NCBI GenBank assembly: GCA_016715075.1
Contig: JADKBK010000024.1
Location: 7,152 to 71,151, forward strand
Direction: 5' to 3'
Source: Bacteroidales bacterium
GTDB taxonomy: Bacteria > Bacteroidota > Bacteroidia > Bacteroidales > VadinHA17
Length of the DNA stretch: 64,000 nucleotides
Part shown: piece by piece, positions 28,622-38,316 of the stretch
Numbering within the stretch: position 1 is the stretch's first letter
How the letters are laid out: the number at the start of each line of letters is the position of its first letter
Made by a program: the position numbers and the translations under genes
The notes under the pieces: model-generated
Seen by the model: the letters and a program-made list of their open reading frames with translations, nothing else
Told to the model about the DNA's origin: nothing
Databases searched by the model: none

Positions 28622-29542
28622 TTACTTTTTTAAGTACACTTTAACCAATTCGATTTGGGATGCAAAGTAACTGCTTTTTTCCGGAAATTTCAAACATAAT
28701 TCTGTATAAATATCTATTGCCTTGGAGTAATAGCCCTGATTTATATAAATCCGTGCAAGGGTTTCAGTAACAAAGCCACCCTCCTTTTCAACAAAAGGCT
28801 TTGAAATATCTTCTGTTGAAACCTTTGAAATGTCGCGTACAGGTTCTATCCGTGGATTGGCAAGGATGAACTTATCTATCAGTTCCAGCTGCTGGAGCTT
28901 CTTTGTTTTTCCGGAATCGGCAACGGCATCATCATTCTGGCTTTCCGGATCCTCACCTTTCAAAGGATTGGCAGTTTCGCTTTCGAGCTCAAGAAGATCA
29001 GAAGTTTCAGGGACTGCAAATCCGGGATCCATATAGAATACCCTGTCTTCATCAGTTGTTGTCTCCTCATCCATCACCAGCATCACTTCCTCCGGCTCGC
29101 TATTTTCTGTTTCTGAGGAGATAAGTATTGAGTGGCTGTGCTGATGTAAAGGATCTGCCTTTGGTTCCTCCTCATTGCCGGAGTTTTTTTCAATTTCGCT
29201 TATCAGCTGCTCACTGTTTTTTGCAGATTCAATAACTGTTTGCTGATGATCAAAACCCGGCTCATCAGACGATACAACCTCAGGAGTCAGATTCTCCGTA
29301 ACCACCTGAGGCTTACTGTTAAGAAGGTAATATAATACTTCCCTGTCGGCAATATGTATTGAAGATTTTCTGAGCTGCTTATCGAATTTGATATCGGCAT
29401 TTAACTGAAGCCCTTTCAGAAGAAGCATATGAGCGCTCTGAAAATACGGGAAAATATCTATAAGCTCATAAACCTCTCCGATCATCTGGCGGTTTACCTG
29501 AACTTTATTTTCAAGCATATTCAAGAAGTCGCTCCTGTTCAT
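28622..29542 (-). CDS. Tetratricopeptide-repeat protein of unknown function
   Basis: The 306-residue protein has a conserved N-terminal helical part (MLENKVQVNRQMIGEVYELI, about residues 9-28), a long acidic low-complexity middle (about 85-230, rich in Glu, Asp and Ser), and a C-terminal TPR-like unit (TLARIYINQGYYSKAIDIYTEL). No signal peptide is seen, so it is probably cytoplasmic. The gene sits between lptE and secG with 4-base gaps on both sides, a neighbourhood common in Bacteroidota. Function is not known. Confidence 0.72.
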   Translation of the reverse strand: MNRSDFLNMLENKVQVNRQMIGEVYELIDIFPYFQSAHMLLLKGLQLNADIKFDKQLRKSSIHIADREVLYYLLNSKPQVVTENLTPEVVSSDEPGFDHQQTVIESAKNSEQLISEIEKNSGNEEEPKADPLHQHSHSILISSETENSEPEEVMLVMDEETTTDEDRVFYMDPGFAVPETSDLLELESETANPLKGEDPESQNDDAVADSGKTKKLQQLELIDKFILANPRIEPVRDISKVSTEDISKPFVEKEGGFVTETLARIYINQGYYSKAIDIYTELCLKFPEKSSYFASQIELVKVYLKK

Positions 29543-29546
29543 ACGA

Positions 29547-30086
29547 CTACCAGTTTACAAAGGCCTGATTGAAGATATCCTCAACTATCATTTCCACAAT
29601 CTTATCTGTCAGGTCTTTCTCTACCTGGCTCAGATCGAGGTTGCTGTTGTAATCCTCATAGCGTGAGAAGGTCTGTTCAAAGCTAAGATCAGGATCCACT
29701 GAATTTACGAATTTCACCTTTACAGATATAGAAAACCTGTTCATGGCCGCCTGGGCATCAGCAGCCACTGTCAGAGGACGTGTATTATAATCGCTTATCT
29801 CCCCTTCAAAATTAGCATCTCCGATACCGTTTACAGTTTTGAGATTTGTCTGAGATTTACATTTATCTATCAGAGCATCTGTCAGAACCTGGCTCAATCC
29901 GGGCTGAACGAGAGATGCCCTGTTCTGAAAGTATTGTATACTTACAGTATTTAAGCCCTGTGTGCTGGCACCTGTGAATTTATAGGAAACCGTGCAACCG
30001 GAAAAGAGTGTAATCAATAAGGCTGGCAGAAGCAGGAAAAATCTGCTTAAAGGAATTTTGCTGTATTTTTCAGGATTCAATTCCAT
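29547..30086 (-). CDS. lptE: LptE-family LPS-assembly lipoprotein
   Basis: The 179-residue precursor has a signal peptide with lipobox FSGC (Cys31), then VSYKFTGASTQGLNTVSIQYFQN, typical of the Bacteroidota LptE family. In characterised systems LptE supports the LptD barrel that places lipopolysaccharide in the outer membrane. The 5' end overlaps the sigma-54 activator gene by 17 bases, indicating coupled expression. It fits with the lpxA/C/D and kdsB genes elsewhere in the window. Confidence 0.85.
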   Translation of the reverse strand: MELNPEKYSKIPLSRFFLLLPALLITLFSGCTVSYKFTGASTQGLNTVSIQYFQNRASLVQPGLSQVLTDALIDKCKSQTNLKTVNGIGDANFEGEISDYNTRPLTVAADAQAAMNRFSISVKVKFVNSVDPDLSFEQTFSRYEDYNSNLDLSQVEKDLTDKIVEMIVEDIFNQAFVNW

Positions 30087-31314
30087 ATTCTTTTATCTTT
30101 CTGTAAAGTGTACGTTCGGAAATACCCAGTTCATTTGCTGCCATTTTTCTCTTGCCATTGAATTTTTCAAGAGCTTTTATAATCATTTCCACTTCTTTGT
30201 CAGCCAGCGAAAGTGATTCTTCAATTATCTCTTCAGTATCCTGAATATCGTTTCTGACAGGGTGCTGTGTATAGGATGCTGCCTGAGATTCAGAATCACT
30301 GTTATTATCATCTCCTCCATTGGCTTCCCTGAAGAGGTTATTAATAACCCGAGAGTTGCCTTCATGGATCGGGACATCGATGTCTCCTCTTCTGATCAGG
30401 TCAAAAACCAGCTTTTTAAGATCATTCATATCGCTTTTCATATCGAAAAGGATCTTATATAATAATTCCCTCTCAGAGGCGAAAGATTTCTCATCATCTT
30501 TTTTTATTACTGCAGGAAGTTTTACACTTCCATAGTCGGGGAGGTAATGACGGAGTGTTGCACCTGTTATCTCCCTTTCACTTTCAATGATTGATATCTG
30601 TTCAGTGATATTTTTAAGCTGACGCACATTACCCGGCCATGAATAGTTCAGGAGTATTGTTCTGGCTTCGGAATCAAGCCTGATTGCCGGCATCCTGTAT
30701 TTTTCAGCAAAATCGACTGAGAATTTCCTGAAGAGCAGAAATATATCCTCGCCTCTTTCCCTTAATCCGGGGATCCTTATCGGAACGGTATTTAGCCTGT
30801 AAAAAAGATCTTCCCTGAATTTTCCGTTATCAATTGCCCTGGGTACGTCAATGTTACTTGCAGCAATAACCCTGACATTTGTTTTCTGAACCTTGGAAGA
30901 GCCCACCCTGATAAATTCGCCTGTTTCCAGGACCCTGAGCAGTCTCACCTGTGTGGAGAGGGGAAGTTCGGCAACCTCGTCCAGGAAAATAGTTCCTCCG
31001 TCGGCAACTTCAAAATACCCTTTCCTGCTGTCAGTAGCTCCGGTAAAGGAGCCCTTTTCATGTCCGAACAATTCAGAATCAATAGTTCCTTCGGGTATTG
31101 CCCCGCAGTTTACGGCTATGTACTGGCCATGTTTCCTTGAACTGAAATTATGGATAACCTGAGGAAAGATCTCTTTCCCCGTACCGCTTTCACCTGTGAT
31201 GAGCACTGAAAGATCTGTCGGAGCCACTTGAGCAGCTATGTCTATTGCCCGGTTCAGACCATCAAAATTACCGATTATCCCAAACCTTTGCTTAATATTT
31301 TGCAGATCCCTCAT
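30070..31314 (-). CDS. Sigma-54-dependent activator, AAA+ / Fis type
   Basis: The 414-residue protein begins almost directly with the AAA+ domain: Walker A GESGTGKE (41-48), the sigma-54 contact loop GSFTGA (88-93, usually GAFTGA), Walker B GGTIFLDEVAELP, and the arginine-containing FREDLFYRLNTVPI. A Fis-type helix-turn-helix closes the protein (KRKMAANELGISERTLYRKI). It lacks an N-terminal receiver or sensor domain, so its input signal is not visible. It opens a transcript with lptE, the TPR gene and secG and may control sigma-54 promoters nearby. Confidence 0.92.
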   Translation of the reverse strand: MRDLQNIKQRFGIIGNFDGLNRAIDIAAQVAPTDLSVLITGESGTGKEIFPQVIHNFSSRKHGQYIAVNCGAIPEGTIDSELFGHEKGSFTGATDSRKGYFEVADGGTIFLDEVAELPLSTQVRLLRVLETGEFIRVGSSKVQKTNVRVIAASNIDVPRAIDNGKFREDLFYRLNTVPIRIPGLRERGEDIFLLFRKFSVDFAEKYRMPAIRLDSEARTILLNYSWPGNVRQLKNITEQISIIESEREITGATLRHYLPDYGSVKLPAVIKKDDEKSFASERELLYKILFDMKSDMNDLKKLVFDLIRRGDIDVPIHEGNSRVINNLFREANGGDDNNSDSESQAASYTQHPVRNDIQDTEEIIEESLSLADKEVEMIIKALEKFNGKRKMAANELGISERTLYRKIKEYGIES

Positions 31315-31389
31315 ATCCTGAATTTACATTGCTGCGAAATTAAGATATTTTTAAATCAATGGGAAATTCATTTTTCTTAAATTCGCAGT

Positions 31390-32163
31390 ATGAAAGCAAA
31401 TACAGAGCCTTTATTTGCCGGAATCATACCGGCCCGCTTCGCATCATCCAGGTTCCCCGGCAAACCGCTTGCACTGATAGGGAACAAGTCAATGATCCAA
31501 AGAGTTTATGAACAGGCCGGCAAATCATTAAACCTGGTGTATGTTGCCACTGATGATAAACGAATATACGATGCCGTTACCGGCTTTGGAGGGAAAGTTA
31601 TTCTGACCTCACCCGACCATCAGAGCGGAACTGATCGGATTGCTGAAGCCGCAGTCCTGATTGAAGCTGAAACCGGCATAAAGATCGATATTGTTGTAAA
31701 TATCCAGGGTGATGAACCTTTTATTAAGCCGGAGCAGATAAACCTCGTTAAGGAATGCTTCAGGGATAAAGAGGTTGAGATTGCCACACTCATCAGAAAA
31801 GCTGAACCTGGGGAAGATATCTTCAACCAAAACCAACCTAAAGTAATACTTAACAACACGGGCGATGCAATTTATTTCAGCCGGACCCCGATTCCTTTCG
31901 TCAGGGATGCTGAAAGGACCCTGTGGACATGGAAGCACAACTTTTACAAGCACATCGGACTTTATGCATACAGGACAGAGACTCTGAAGAGAATTACTTT
32001 GCTGGAGCAGAGCTCACTGGAAAAAGCAGAGTGCCTGGAGCAAAACAGATGGCTGGAGAACGGCTTCAGGATAAGAACTGCAGTCACAATCTGGGAGAGC
32101 ATCGGGATTGATACACCCGAGGACCTGGAGAGGGCTAAAATATTTTTAGAACAAAGTATCTGA
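31390..32163 (+). CDS. kdsB: 3-deoxy-manno-octulosonate cytidylyltransferase
   Basis: The 257-residue enzyme activates Kdo with CTP for lipopolysaccharide core synthesis. It has the nucleotide-binding start GIIPARFASSRFPGKPL, the metal-binding VNIQGDEPFIKPEQI and the conserved IYFSRTPIPFVRD and HIGLYAYRTETL segments. It is divergent from the sigma-54 activator gene with only 75 bases between them, so their promoters share that spacer. I saw no perfect consensus element there. Confidence 0.96.
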   Translation: MKANTEPLFAGIIPARFASSRFPGKPLALIGNKSMIQRVYEQAGKSLNLVYVATDDKRIYDAVTGFGGKVILTSPDHQSGTDRIAEAAVLIEAETGIKIDIVVNIQGDEPFIKPEQINLVKECFRDKEVEIATLIRKAEPGEDIFNQNQPKVILNNTGDAIYFSRTPIPFVRDAERTLWTWKHNFYKHIGLYAYRTETLKRITLLEQSSLEKAECLEQNRWLENGFRIRTAVTIWESIGIDTPEDLERAKIFLEQSI

Positions 32164-32217
32164 AATTTTTACTAACTTTAGCACAGTTTTTGATAGAGAT
32201 ATTGCAAAAAGGGATGT

Positions 32218-32589
32218 ATGAGGAAAATTTTACACCTGTTACTTCTTCTTATCTTTACAGTAAACCTTTCTGCCCAGAAGGATAGCGTCAGCTATATCGG
32301 CGCCCTTGCTCAGCAGGACATAAACAGGCCGTCATCGGCTGTGAATGTTACAATATATCCCGTTCCTGTAAGGGAAAACAACTTTACAATCAGCACTGAT
32401 AAGGACATCTCTTTTGTTAGAATAACAAATATTATAGGCCAGGATATCTTCAGAGTCAAATATAACAACCCCGAACAGCAGATCAGAATCATGCTCGATA
32501 ATGCTAAAAGGGGAATGTATATTGTTACAATTAATTTCAGTGACGGAACAAGAGTGGTCAAAAAAATCCTTGTTGAAGAATCAGAATAA
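32218..32589 (+). CDS. Small secreted protein made of a T9SS type A sorting domain
   Basis: The 123-residue precursor has a signal peptide (MRKILHLLLLLIFTVNLSAQ) and about 25 linker residues. The remaining 80 residues match the type IX secretion C-terminal sorting domain: VTIYPVPV, FTISTDKDISFVRITNIIGQ, MYIVTINFSDG and VVKKILVEE. Normally this domain is the tail of a large cargo protein; here there is essentially no cargo. It could be a decoy, a secretion regulator, a domain recruited for another use, or a remnant. The start is a clear ATG and the frame shows no decay. Confidence 0.82.
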   Translation: MRKILHLLLLLIFTVNLSAQKDSVSYIGALAQQDINRPSSAVNVTIYPVPVRENNFTISTDKDISFVRITNIIGQDIFRVKYNNPEQQIRIMLDNAKRGMYIVTINFSDGTRVVKKILVEESE

Positions 32590-32754
32590 GAAAAAAATGT
32601 TACTTTCGTTTTTGCTGCGGTAAGTTGGGGAACGATTCCGCAAATAATAAAAAGTCACTTAATAACGGGTAAAAAGAATAATTAGCAACCTGAAATCGGG
32701 TTGTAAATTATACTATGTGGGGTTGCATGTGATGAATTGATATCTCAAAAAGCC

Positions 32755-33660
32755 ATGGAAGAAGGATTAAATGTTTTTTCGATAAAAGATCTCGAAAATT
32801 TTTCGGGTATTAAGGCTCATACAATAAGAATATGGGAGAAAAGGTACAAAATACTTGAACCTGACAGGACTGATTCAAATATAAGAACATATAGTGAAAC
32901 TGAACTGAAGAAGATCCTGAATGTTGCCTATCTTAACCGTAACGGGCTGAAAATATCAAAGATAGCTAAGCTCGATGAAGATGAGCTCACACAGCAGGTA
33001 ATGACTGTAAGCAGTAAACATGATGACCTTGATCAGGATTTCCAGCCTGGAAAGATCCTTATGTCTGCAATAAGGTTTAATGAAATATTATTCAAGGAGA
33101 CCCTTGCTCCCTATATTAACTATCAGGGTATTGAAGAGGCGTATTGCAGGTATTTGCATCCGCTCCTTGAAAAAGCAAGGATTTTATGGCAGACCGGAAG
33201 CCTTTCCAGGGCACAGGAACAGTTTGTAAGAAACACAATTAAACAGATAATAATAATTGAGGATGACCGGATTAAACCGGTTGCCGGGAAATCAGTACCG
33301 GCTGTTGCAATGATCAATACCTCCGATAACCTTACAGACAACAACTTTCTGTTTTATAAATATGCACTCCGCAAGAGGGGCTTTGATGTAATCTTTACCG
33401 GAGGTATACTTCCTTCTTCGGAAGTTGTTGAGATTTACAAAATCAAAACCTTTGAATACCTTGTAGTCAATTCAAGCGCCTTTGATTTTGGAGAAAAGAA
33501 AATTGCCTATTTCAACAGTATCGGAAAATCATTGATGATCAAAAAAACCATATTCACTGATTCGCCTGAAGAGTATAGCCATAAATCATACGACAAGCTT
33601 GTTCTTACCAAGGATCCGGCGGATTTTCTAAGGATTCTTGATTCCCTTGTGAAGGTATAG
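32755..33660 (+). CDS. MerR-family regulator with degenerate B12-binding-like domain
   Basis: I start at the ATG at 32755 (301 residues), although a TTG at 32737 is in frame. The N-terminal MerR winged helix (FSIKDLENFSGIKAHTIRIWEKRYKIL) is followed by a helical middle and a Rossmann-like C-terminal half (RGFDVIFTGGILPSSEVVEI). The layout is that of CarH/LitR-type regulators that bind adenosylcobalamin, but the expected E/DxHxxG cobalamin motif is absent (SDNLTDNNFLFYKYAL sits at that place). It probably does not bind B12. Its DNA target and signal are unknown. Confidence 0.82.
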   Translation: MEEGLNVFSIKDLENFSGIKAHTIRIWEKRYKILEPDRTDSNIRTYSETELKKILNVAYLNRNGLKISKIAKLDEDELTQQVMTVSSKHDDLDQDFQPGKILMSAIRFNEILFKETLAPYINYQGIEEAYCRYLHPLLEKARILWQTGSLSRAQEQFVRNTIKQIIIIEDDRIKPVAGKSVPAVAMINTSDNLTDNNFLFYKYALRKRGFDVIFTGGILPSSEVVEIYKIKTFEYLVVNSSAFDFGEKKIAYFNSIGKSLMIKKTIFTDSPEEYSHKSYDKLVLTKDPADFLRILDSLVKV

Positions 33661-33689
33661 CAATTCTATTAATTAACAGAATCATAATT

Positions 33690-36083
33690 CTAAAATTCAA
33701 CTATCACACCAATTGTCGGTAATACTGTTCCTGCTTCATTAGGCAGGTATTTCAGTATGTATTTGAGCGGATTGGAAGGATCGGTAACCGGAACCCCGTT
33801 ATTGTCTGACTCCCTTACAAGAATCGGAGTCCGATCGGCTTTAAAGTTATAAACGTTTTGTACATCGGCATATAGCATAAGTGACCATTTTCCGAAGAAG
33901 TACTGCTTATCAATACGGATGTCGAGCTGATGAAATGCATTTAAGCGTAATGTATTGAATTTACTGTAGTCGGGATAACCCTGTCCCTGCAGATCCCAGG
34001 CAACCTTATAGGAAGATTTCTCCAGATCATATGGAGTATAGGGAGCGCCACCCACAAATCTCCATTTTATACCTATGTCCCAGTTACGGTTGAACTTCCT
34101 GGTAGCTGTAAGATTAAGCAAGTGTTTATTATCCCAGGAAGAAGGTATCATAATCGACTCCAGATCCCTGAACTCACTCCTCACATAAGTATAGGAGAAG
34201 ACAAGATTAATTTTCTTAAATTCTTTCAGTCTTCCCAGAATCTCAAATCCATAGGCTCTTCCCGTTGATGTGGAGACGAGAGCTTCATCTCCGAAGATCC
34301 CATAGTCAGCGCTCTTGCTGGACAATGGAACCGAATCGCGCACTGAAAACGGATATTGAGAGTAGTTCTTGTAAAATCCTTCGACAGACAGCTGGATATT
34401 TTCTGCAGGCACAATTTCGAAACCTGCAACATAATGATCAGCTGCCATATACTTCAGGTTATCCTTGTTGACCAGTAAGCCCGCAGGGGTTGAATATCCC
34501 ATTGCAGTATACGGAGGAAGCTGATAGTAACGTCCTGTGCTGGCATTGAGACTCAGATTGTCTGTAATAGCAAAGGAAGCTGAAAGCCTCGGCGAGACCT
34601 GGCGGAGAGGATTCATCATTTCGGAAGAATAATTACTCCCATCGGCGCGAAGACCAAATGAGAGAGTCAGCTTGCTCTCAATGAAGGATCGGCTAACCTG
34701 TCCGAAAGCACTATACTTCCCAATATTCAGATTAGTGTCATAATTTATTTCCGTATCGATAGGAGTTCCGGAATAGATCCGTCGGAATGTTGAGTTCCGG
34801 TAATGCCCGTATTCATATCCCACTCCATAAGTTAACCGGAAGCCCTTATCCCCTAATATAGTCCTTTCATACCGTGCCTTGATCTCCCCTTCACCTGAAA
34901 GATAGTCAAGTATCTTATTTGAATCAGCTTTAACGTTATTCTCATATTTGTATTGTGAATTATTCAGATAATTACGGCTGACAATCCAGGAATCATAACC
35001 ATTCTCACGGAAATGTTTCCAGACGACCCCAAGAACATAACTGTACTGTTCCTGCACCGGAATATAATCAAGCAGGTATCTCTGATATTCAGTATCATTT
35101 GCTTTTAGATTCAGGCTGAAGTCATCCTTTGCCCCAAGCCCCAGTATTGTAAGTTCATTTTTCGGATTGATCCGCACCTTATATTTAAGCTGAAAATCGG
35201 TATATGTAGGGAGAAACGGCAGTTGAAGGGCGCTGAAAAGAAATTTAAGATAAGATCTTCTTACAGATAACAGAAGCGTCCCATTATCTCCAACAGGTCC
35301 GTTTAGTGTCAGACCAAGATCTGAAGCTCCTAAAGTTGTACGGTATTTCATTTTATCCTTATTCCCGTCAATAAAGGTGAAATTCAGAATGGAACTCAGG
35401 GCATTGCCCTTCGAGGCAGGAAAAGCTCCGCTTAAAAAATCGACAGATTGAACGAAATCAACATTAATGATCCCTACAGGTCCTCCCGATGAACCCTGTG
35501 TTGAAAAATGATTCAGATAAGGGATCTCCACATTATCAATATAGAACCTGTTTTCATTTGGTCCTCCTCCCCTAACTATGACATCATTTCTGAAGGCAGG
35601 GGTCGAGGCAACTCCCGGATATGACTGGATTACCTTTGAAATATCGCGGTTTCCACCAGGGTTCTTCTCAATCTCATCAATACCTATTATTCTTACTGAT
35701 ATAGGCGTTTCAATTTTTTTCGCAAACGGGGAGGCCTTTACCACAACCTCGCCGATATTGATCTCAGATTCCTCCAGCGGGATTTCCAGATTCACCTGGT
35801 TACTGTTCGTAACCATAACTGCACTTGAAATATATGTTTTGAATCCTACTGAAGATACCCGAAGCTCGGCAAAGCCTGGTTTTAATCCTGTAAAAGAAAA
35901 ATTACCCTCAAAATCAGTTACTGCCCCCGTTGTAGTACCCCATATCTGAACAGTGGCAAAGGGGACACCATCATTTGTCTTTGAATTATAAACTCTTCCT
36001 TTTATAATGCCCGAATTCCCCTGGGCAGATAATGCAACTGCTGTTATGAGTGCCAGGAATATTGATAGAACCAGATTTCTCAT
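33690..36083 (-). CDS. TonB-dependent receptor with carboxypeptidase-like N-terminal domain
   Basis: The 797-residue precursor has a signal peptide (cut near ALSAQ), a carboxypeptidase-regulatory-like beta-sandwich (about 26-108: GIIKGRVYNSKTNDGVPFATV), a plug domain (about 120-240: DVIVRGGGPNENRFYIDNVEI) and a 22-strand-type barrel ending in a terminal Phe (TIGVIVEF). It is an outer-membrane protein. No SusD-like partner is next to it, so it is more like a FepA-type or unassigned TonB receptor than a SusCD pair. Substrate unknown. Confidence 0.93.
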   Translation of the reverse strand: MRNLVLSIFLALITAVALSAQGNSGIIKGRVYNSKTNDGVPFATVQIWGTTTGAVTDFEGNFSFTGLKPGFAELRVSSVGFKTYISSAVMVTNSNQVNLEIPLEESEINIGEVVVKASPFAKKIETPISVRIIGIDEIEKNPGGNRDISKVIQSYPGVASTPAFRNDVIVRGGGPNENRFYIDNVEIPYLNHFSTQGSSGGPVGIINVDFVQSVDFLSGAFPASKGNALSSILNFTFIDGNKDKMKYRTTLGASDLGLTLNGPVGDNGTLLLSVRRSYLKFLFSALQLPFLPTYTDFQLKYKVRINPKNELTILGLGAKDDFSLNLKANDTEYQRYLLDYIPVQEQYSYVLGVVWKHFRENGYDSWIVSRNYLNNSQYKYENNVKADSNKILDYLSGEGEIKARYERTILGDKGFRLTYGVGYEYGHYRNSTFRRIYSGTPIDTEINYDTNLNIGKYSAFGQVSRSFIESKLTLSFGLRADGSNYSSEMMNPLRQVSPRLSASFAITDNLSLNASTGRYYQLPPYTAMGYSTPAGLLVNKDNLKYMAADHYVAGFEIVPAENIQLSVEGFYKNYSQYPFSVRDSVPLSSKSADYGIFGDEALVSTSTGRAYGFEILGRLKEFKKINLVFSYTYVRSEFRDLESIMIPSSWDNKHLLNLTATRKFNRNWDIGIKWRFVGGAPYTPYDLEKSSYKVAWDLQGQGYPDYSKFNTLRLNAFHQLDIRIDKQYFFGKWSLMLYADVQNVYNFKADRTPILVRESDNNGVPVTDPSNPLKYILKYLPNEAGTVLPTIGVIVEF

Positions 36084-36148
36084 TATGTCTTACTTTTTCC
36101 CCAGTAACAAAAGACAAAATGAGTTTGTTCACAAAATATTTAAAATAT

Positions 36149-37135
36149 TTAGTCATTCAACAGACTAAGGAAATAAGTTTTCTCCTCTGTAAAGATTATT
36201 GGAGGATACTTTTTCTCAATTTGAGAAATGCGGGAAAGCATATTTTGAGCAAAATCTCTTTGCCGGGTGATACTGTCGGTATTGAAGTGGTGGTTTCTGG
36301 CCCTGGTAATTCTCACTGCTTCATTCCAGATATTTATTGTTTCATCTTCGAAGTAGCTGCCGGTAAAAGCTTCCCAGATATAATTTATCGCTGAAGCAGA
36401 CGGATGTATCATATCGTCACCGTAAAACCTGTAGTCGCGCAGATCATCCATAACCAGCTCATATGCAGGAAAATACTGAGGTAAGGAGGAATGCTTCAGC
36501 AGCTCCTCAACTGCAAGTAAAAGTACGGATTTGCTGACCAGGTTCCCATGGGCCCCATCTTTCATGTGCCGCACCGGACTAATAGTAAAAATAACCTTAA
36601 GGTGAGGATAGAGGCGAGATAGAGTGTCAAGCTGCTTGTTCCACAGCTCAACAATCTCATTAACCGTAAGCAGTTCAGAGCTGAACTGGCCGGCGGGTAT
36701 CTTATGACAGTTGGATACAATCAATCCGCTCTTCCTGTTTCTGTATATTCTTGCTGTTCCAAATGTTATGAAAAGGAAACCCGGGCTCTCAAGAAAGAGT
36801 GATGACTCCCTCAGCCTGCTGTTGATCTTTAAAAGAGCTTTTTCAGGGTCTTCAGAAGAAAAATCGGTATAATGGGAAAAACTCAGCCACAAGCCGTCAT
36901 GAAAGTGAAGATCATCCCTTGTAAATTCCTTTCCTGATATTATATTGTCAAGAGTAATACCTACCGAAACAGGATTATATACAGTCCCTGCCGGATTTAT
37001 CATCACCCCCATTTTCCCTGCTTCCATCTGTTCCCCTATGGAAGAGGCAAAACATGATCCGATGAACATCACCCTGTCATTATAGGTAATTTTTCGTGGT
37101 GATGGATCAATATTAAAAGTTGTTCTCAGATTCAT
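36149..37135 (-). CDS. GSCFA-domain protein
   Basis: The 328-residue protein carries the eponymous GSCFA motif (residues 26-30, in MFIGSCFASSIGEQ), with FITFGTARIYRNRKSG and FTISPVRHMKDGAHGN further on. The family is a variant SGNH-like hydrolase fold in Bacteroidota; a Ser in block I (GSCFASS) and the DDMIHPS segment fit that layout. No signal peptide is seen. It lies 15 bases downstream of the alpha/beta hydrolase gene, so the two are probably cotranscribed. Substrate unknown. Confidence 0.88.
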   Translation of the reverse strand: MNLRTTFNIDPSPRKITYNDRVMFIGSCFASSIGEQMEAGKMGVMINPAGTVYNPVSVGITLDNIISGKEFTRDDLHFHDGLWLSFSHYTDFSSEDPEKALLKINSRLRESSLFLESPGFLFITFGTARIYRNRKSGLIVSNCHKIPAGQFSSELLTVNEIVELWNKQLDTLSRLYPHLKVIFTISPVRHMKDGAHGNLVSKSVLLLAVEELLKHSSLPQYFPAYELVMDDLRDYRFYGDDMIHPSASAINYIWEAFTGSYFEDETINIWNEAVRITRARNHHFNTDSITRQRDFAQNMLSRISQIEKKYPPIIFTEEKTYFLSLLND

Positions 37136-37150
37136 AAGGGGTGAAAACTA

Positions 37151-37978
37151 TCAGACCTTAACAGGTATATTGTTAATCCAACTGAGAATATATCTGAAGA
37201 CATCGTCTTTAAATAATTCATTATGCAATTCGTGGTATCCGCCTTCCCATATCTTTAATTTAACTTTGTCTGATTTTTCTGCAAACTCCCTGCTGCCTTC
37301 AGGTGAGTTAATCATATCATCACTGCCGTGAATAAGCAGAGTTGGGATTTTTAACTCCGAAGCATGTTCGAGAGAATACTTCGCAGCATTCATAGCCTCG
37401 TTATACAAACTGACTGAACACTTATCGTGTACAAGAGGATCTGTTTTGTACTTCTCAATAACATTTTCATCGTGCGAAATATGGCTGACATTGAGACCAG
37501 TGGGCTGAACAAGTCCGGGCACCAGATTCTTCATTAAAGCTGCAAGTATCACTTTTATCTTTGGAGGTTCAAAGGAGAGACGCAACCAGGGTGAAGTGAC
37601 TATTGCACCCTTTATCTTTGGATTTACCCGCAAAATATAGTCAAGGACAATCCCTCCTCCGAGGCTGTGCCCATAAAGATATACAGGTATTCCAGGGAAA
37701 GTTTTACGGCAACTGTCAATCATTATTGTGATCATTTCCTCCAGAAGTTTGTAACTTTTAATATTGCCCCTTCGCCCATCAGAGCGGCCATGACCTGGAA
37801 GATCAACGCCTGTGAAGGCGATTCCCTCTTTACTGAATAAATCTGCCAGATAGGAATAGCGCCTTATATGCTCTCCAATTCCATGTACCATCACAATAAC
37901 TGCCCTGGTATTCTCACCCGGACTTTGGATCATCCCCTTTAAAATCTGTCCATTGCTGAGTTTAATATTAAAATCCAT
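37151..37978 (-). CDS. Alpha/beta hydrolase, monoacylglycerol-lipase-like
   Basis: The 275-residue protein has the serine hydrolase nucleophile elbow GHSLGGG, the oxyanion segment VMVHGIGEHIRRYSYLA, LPGHGRSDGRRG, a likely catalytic Asp in LIHGSDDMINSPEGS and a His in WEGGYHELHNE. This pattern is that of Hydrolase_4 / monoacylglycerol lipases and lysophospholipases. No signal peptide is present. The gene starts the two-gene unit with the GSCFA protein. The actual ester substrate is not known. Confidence 0.88.
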   Translation of the reverse strand: MDFNIKLSNGQILKGMIQSPGENTRAVIVMVHGIGEHIRRYSYLADLFSKEGIAFTGVDLPGHGRSDGRRGNIKSYKLLEEMITIMIDSCRKTFPGIPVYLYGHSLGGGIVLDYILRVNPKIKGAIVTSPWLRLSFEPPKIKVILAALMKNLVPGLVQPTGLNVSHISHDENVIEKYKTDPLVHDKCSVSLYNEAMNAAKYSLEHASELKIPTLLIHGSDDMINSPEGSREFAEKSDKVKLKIWEGGYHELHNELFKDDVFRYILSWINNIPVKV

Positions 37979-38316
37979 AGCTATTTTTTTTTAAATGTAC
38001 GAAACTTCAGAAAATAATACGCTAAATCACTTTGTACAGATCACTAAATAATGCTTGAAAACAGGTACTTATACGAGCAAATGATCTGGCCATTTATAAT
38101 TGAAAATCCAACACCCAACCCAAAATAGTGTAAAAAATAATTTATACTGTATTTAGAAGAATTTCAGTAATTAATCTGCATATAACTCTATACCTGATAT
38201 TTAATATATATTCTTATTTAGATTCCAACCATAAAACGACAATTTAAAGATATTAAGATTTGTATATCTTTATTTATTTGCAGAACTTTGTTCAACTACT
38301 TTTAATACTACGAACA
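37979..38316. other. AT-rich divergent intergenic region
   Basis: 338 bases between the divergent hydrolase and ECF sigma genes. No gene seen. TTTG at 38261 followed after 20 bases by GAACTTTG is a weak promoter-like match for the sigma gene. Confidence 0.4.

Noticed and set aside
33661..33689. Near-palindrome between the MerR and TonB-receptor genes as a terminator
   Set aside because: It is AT-only, imperfect and has no T-run after a GC stem.
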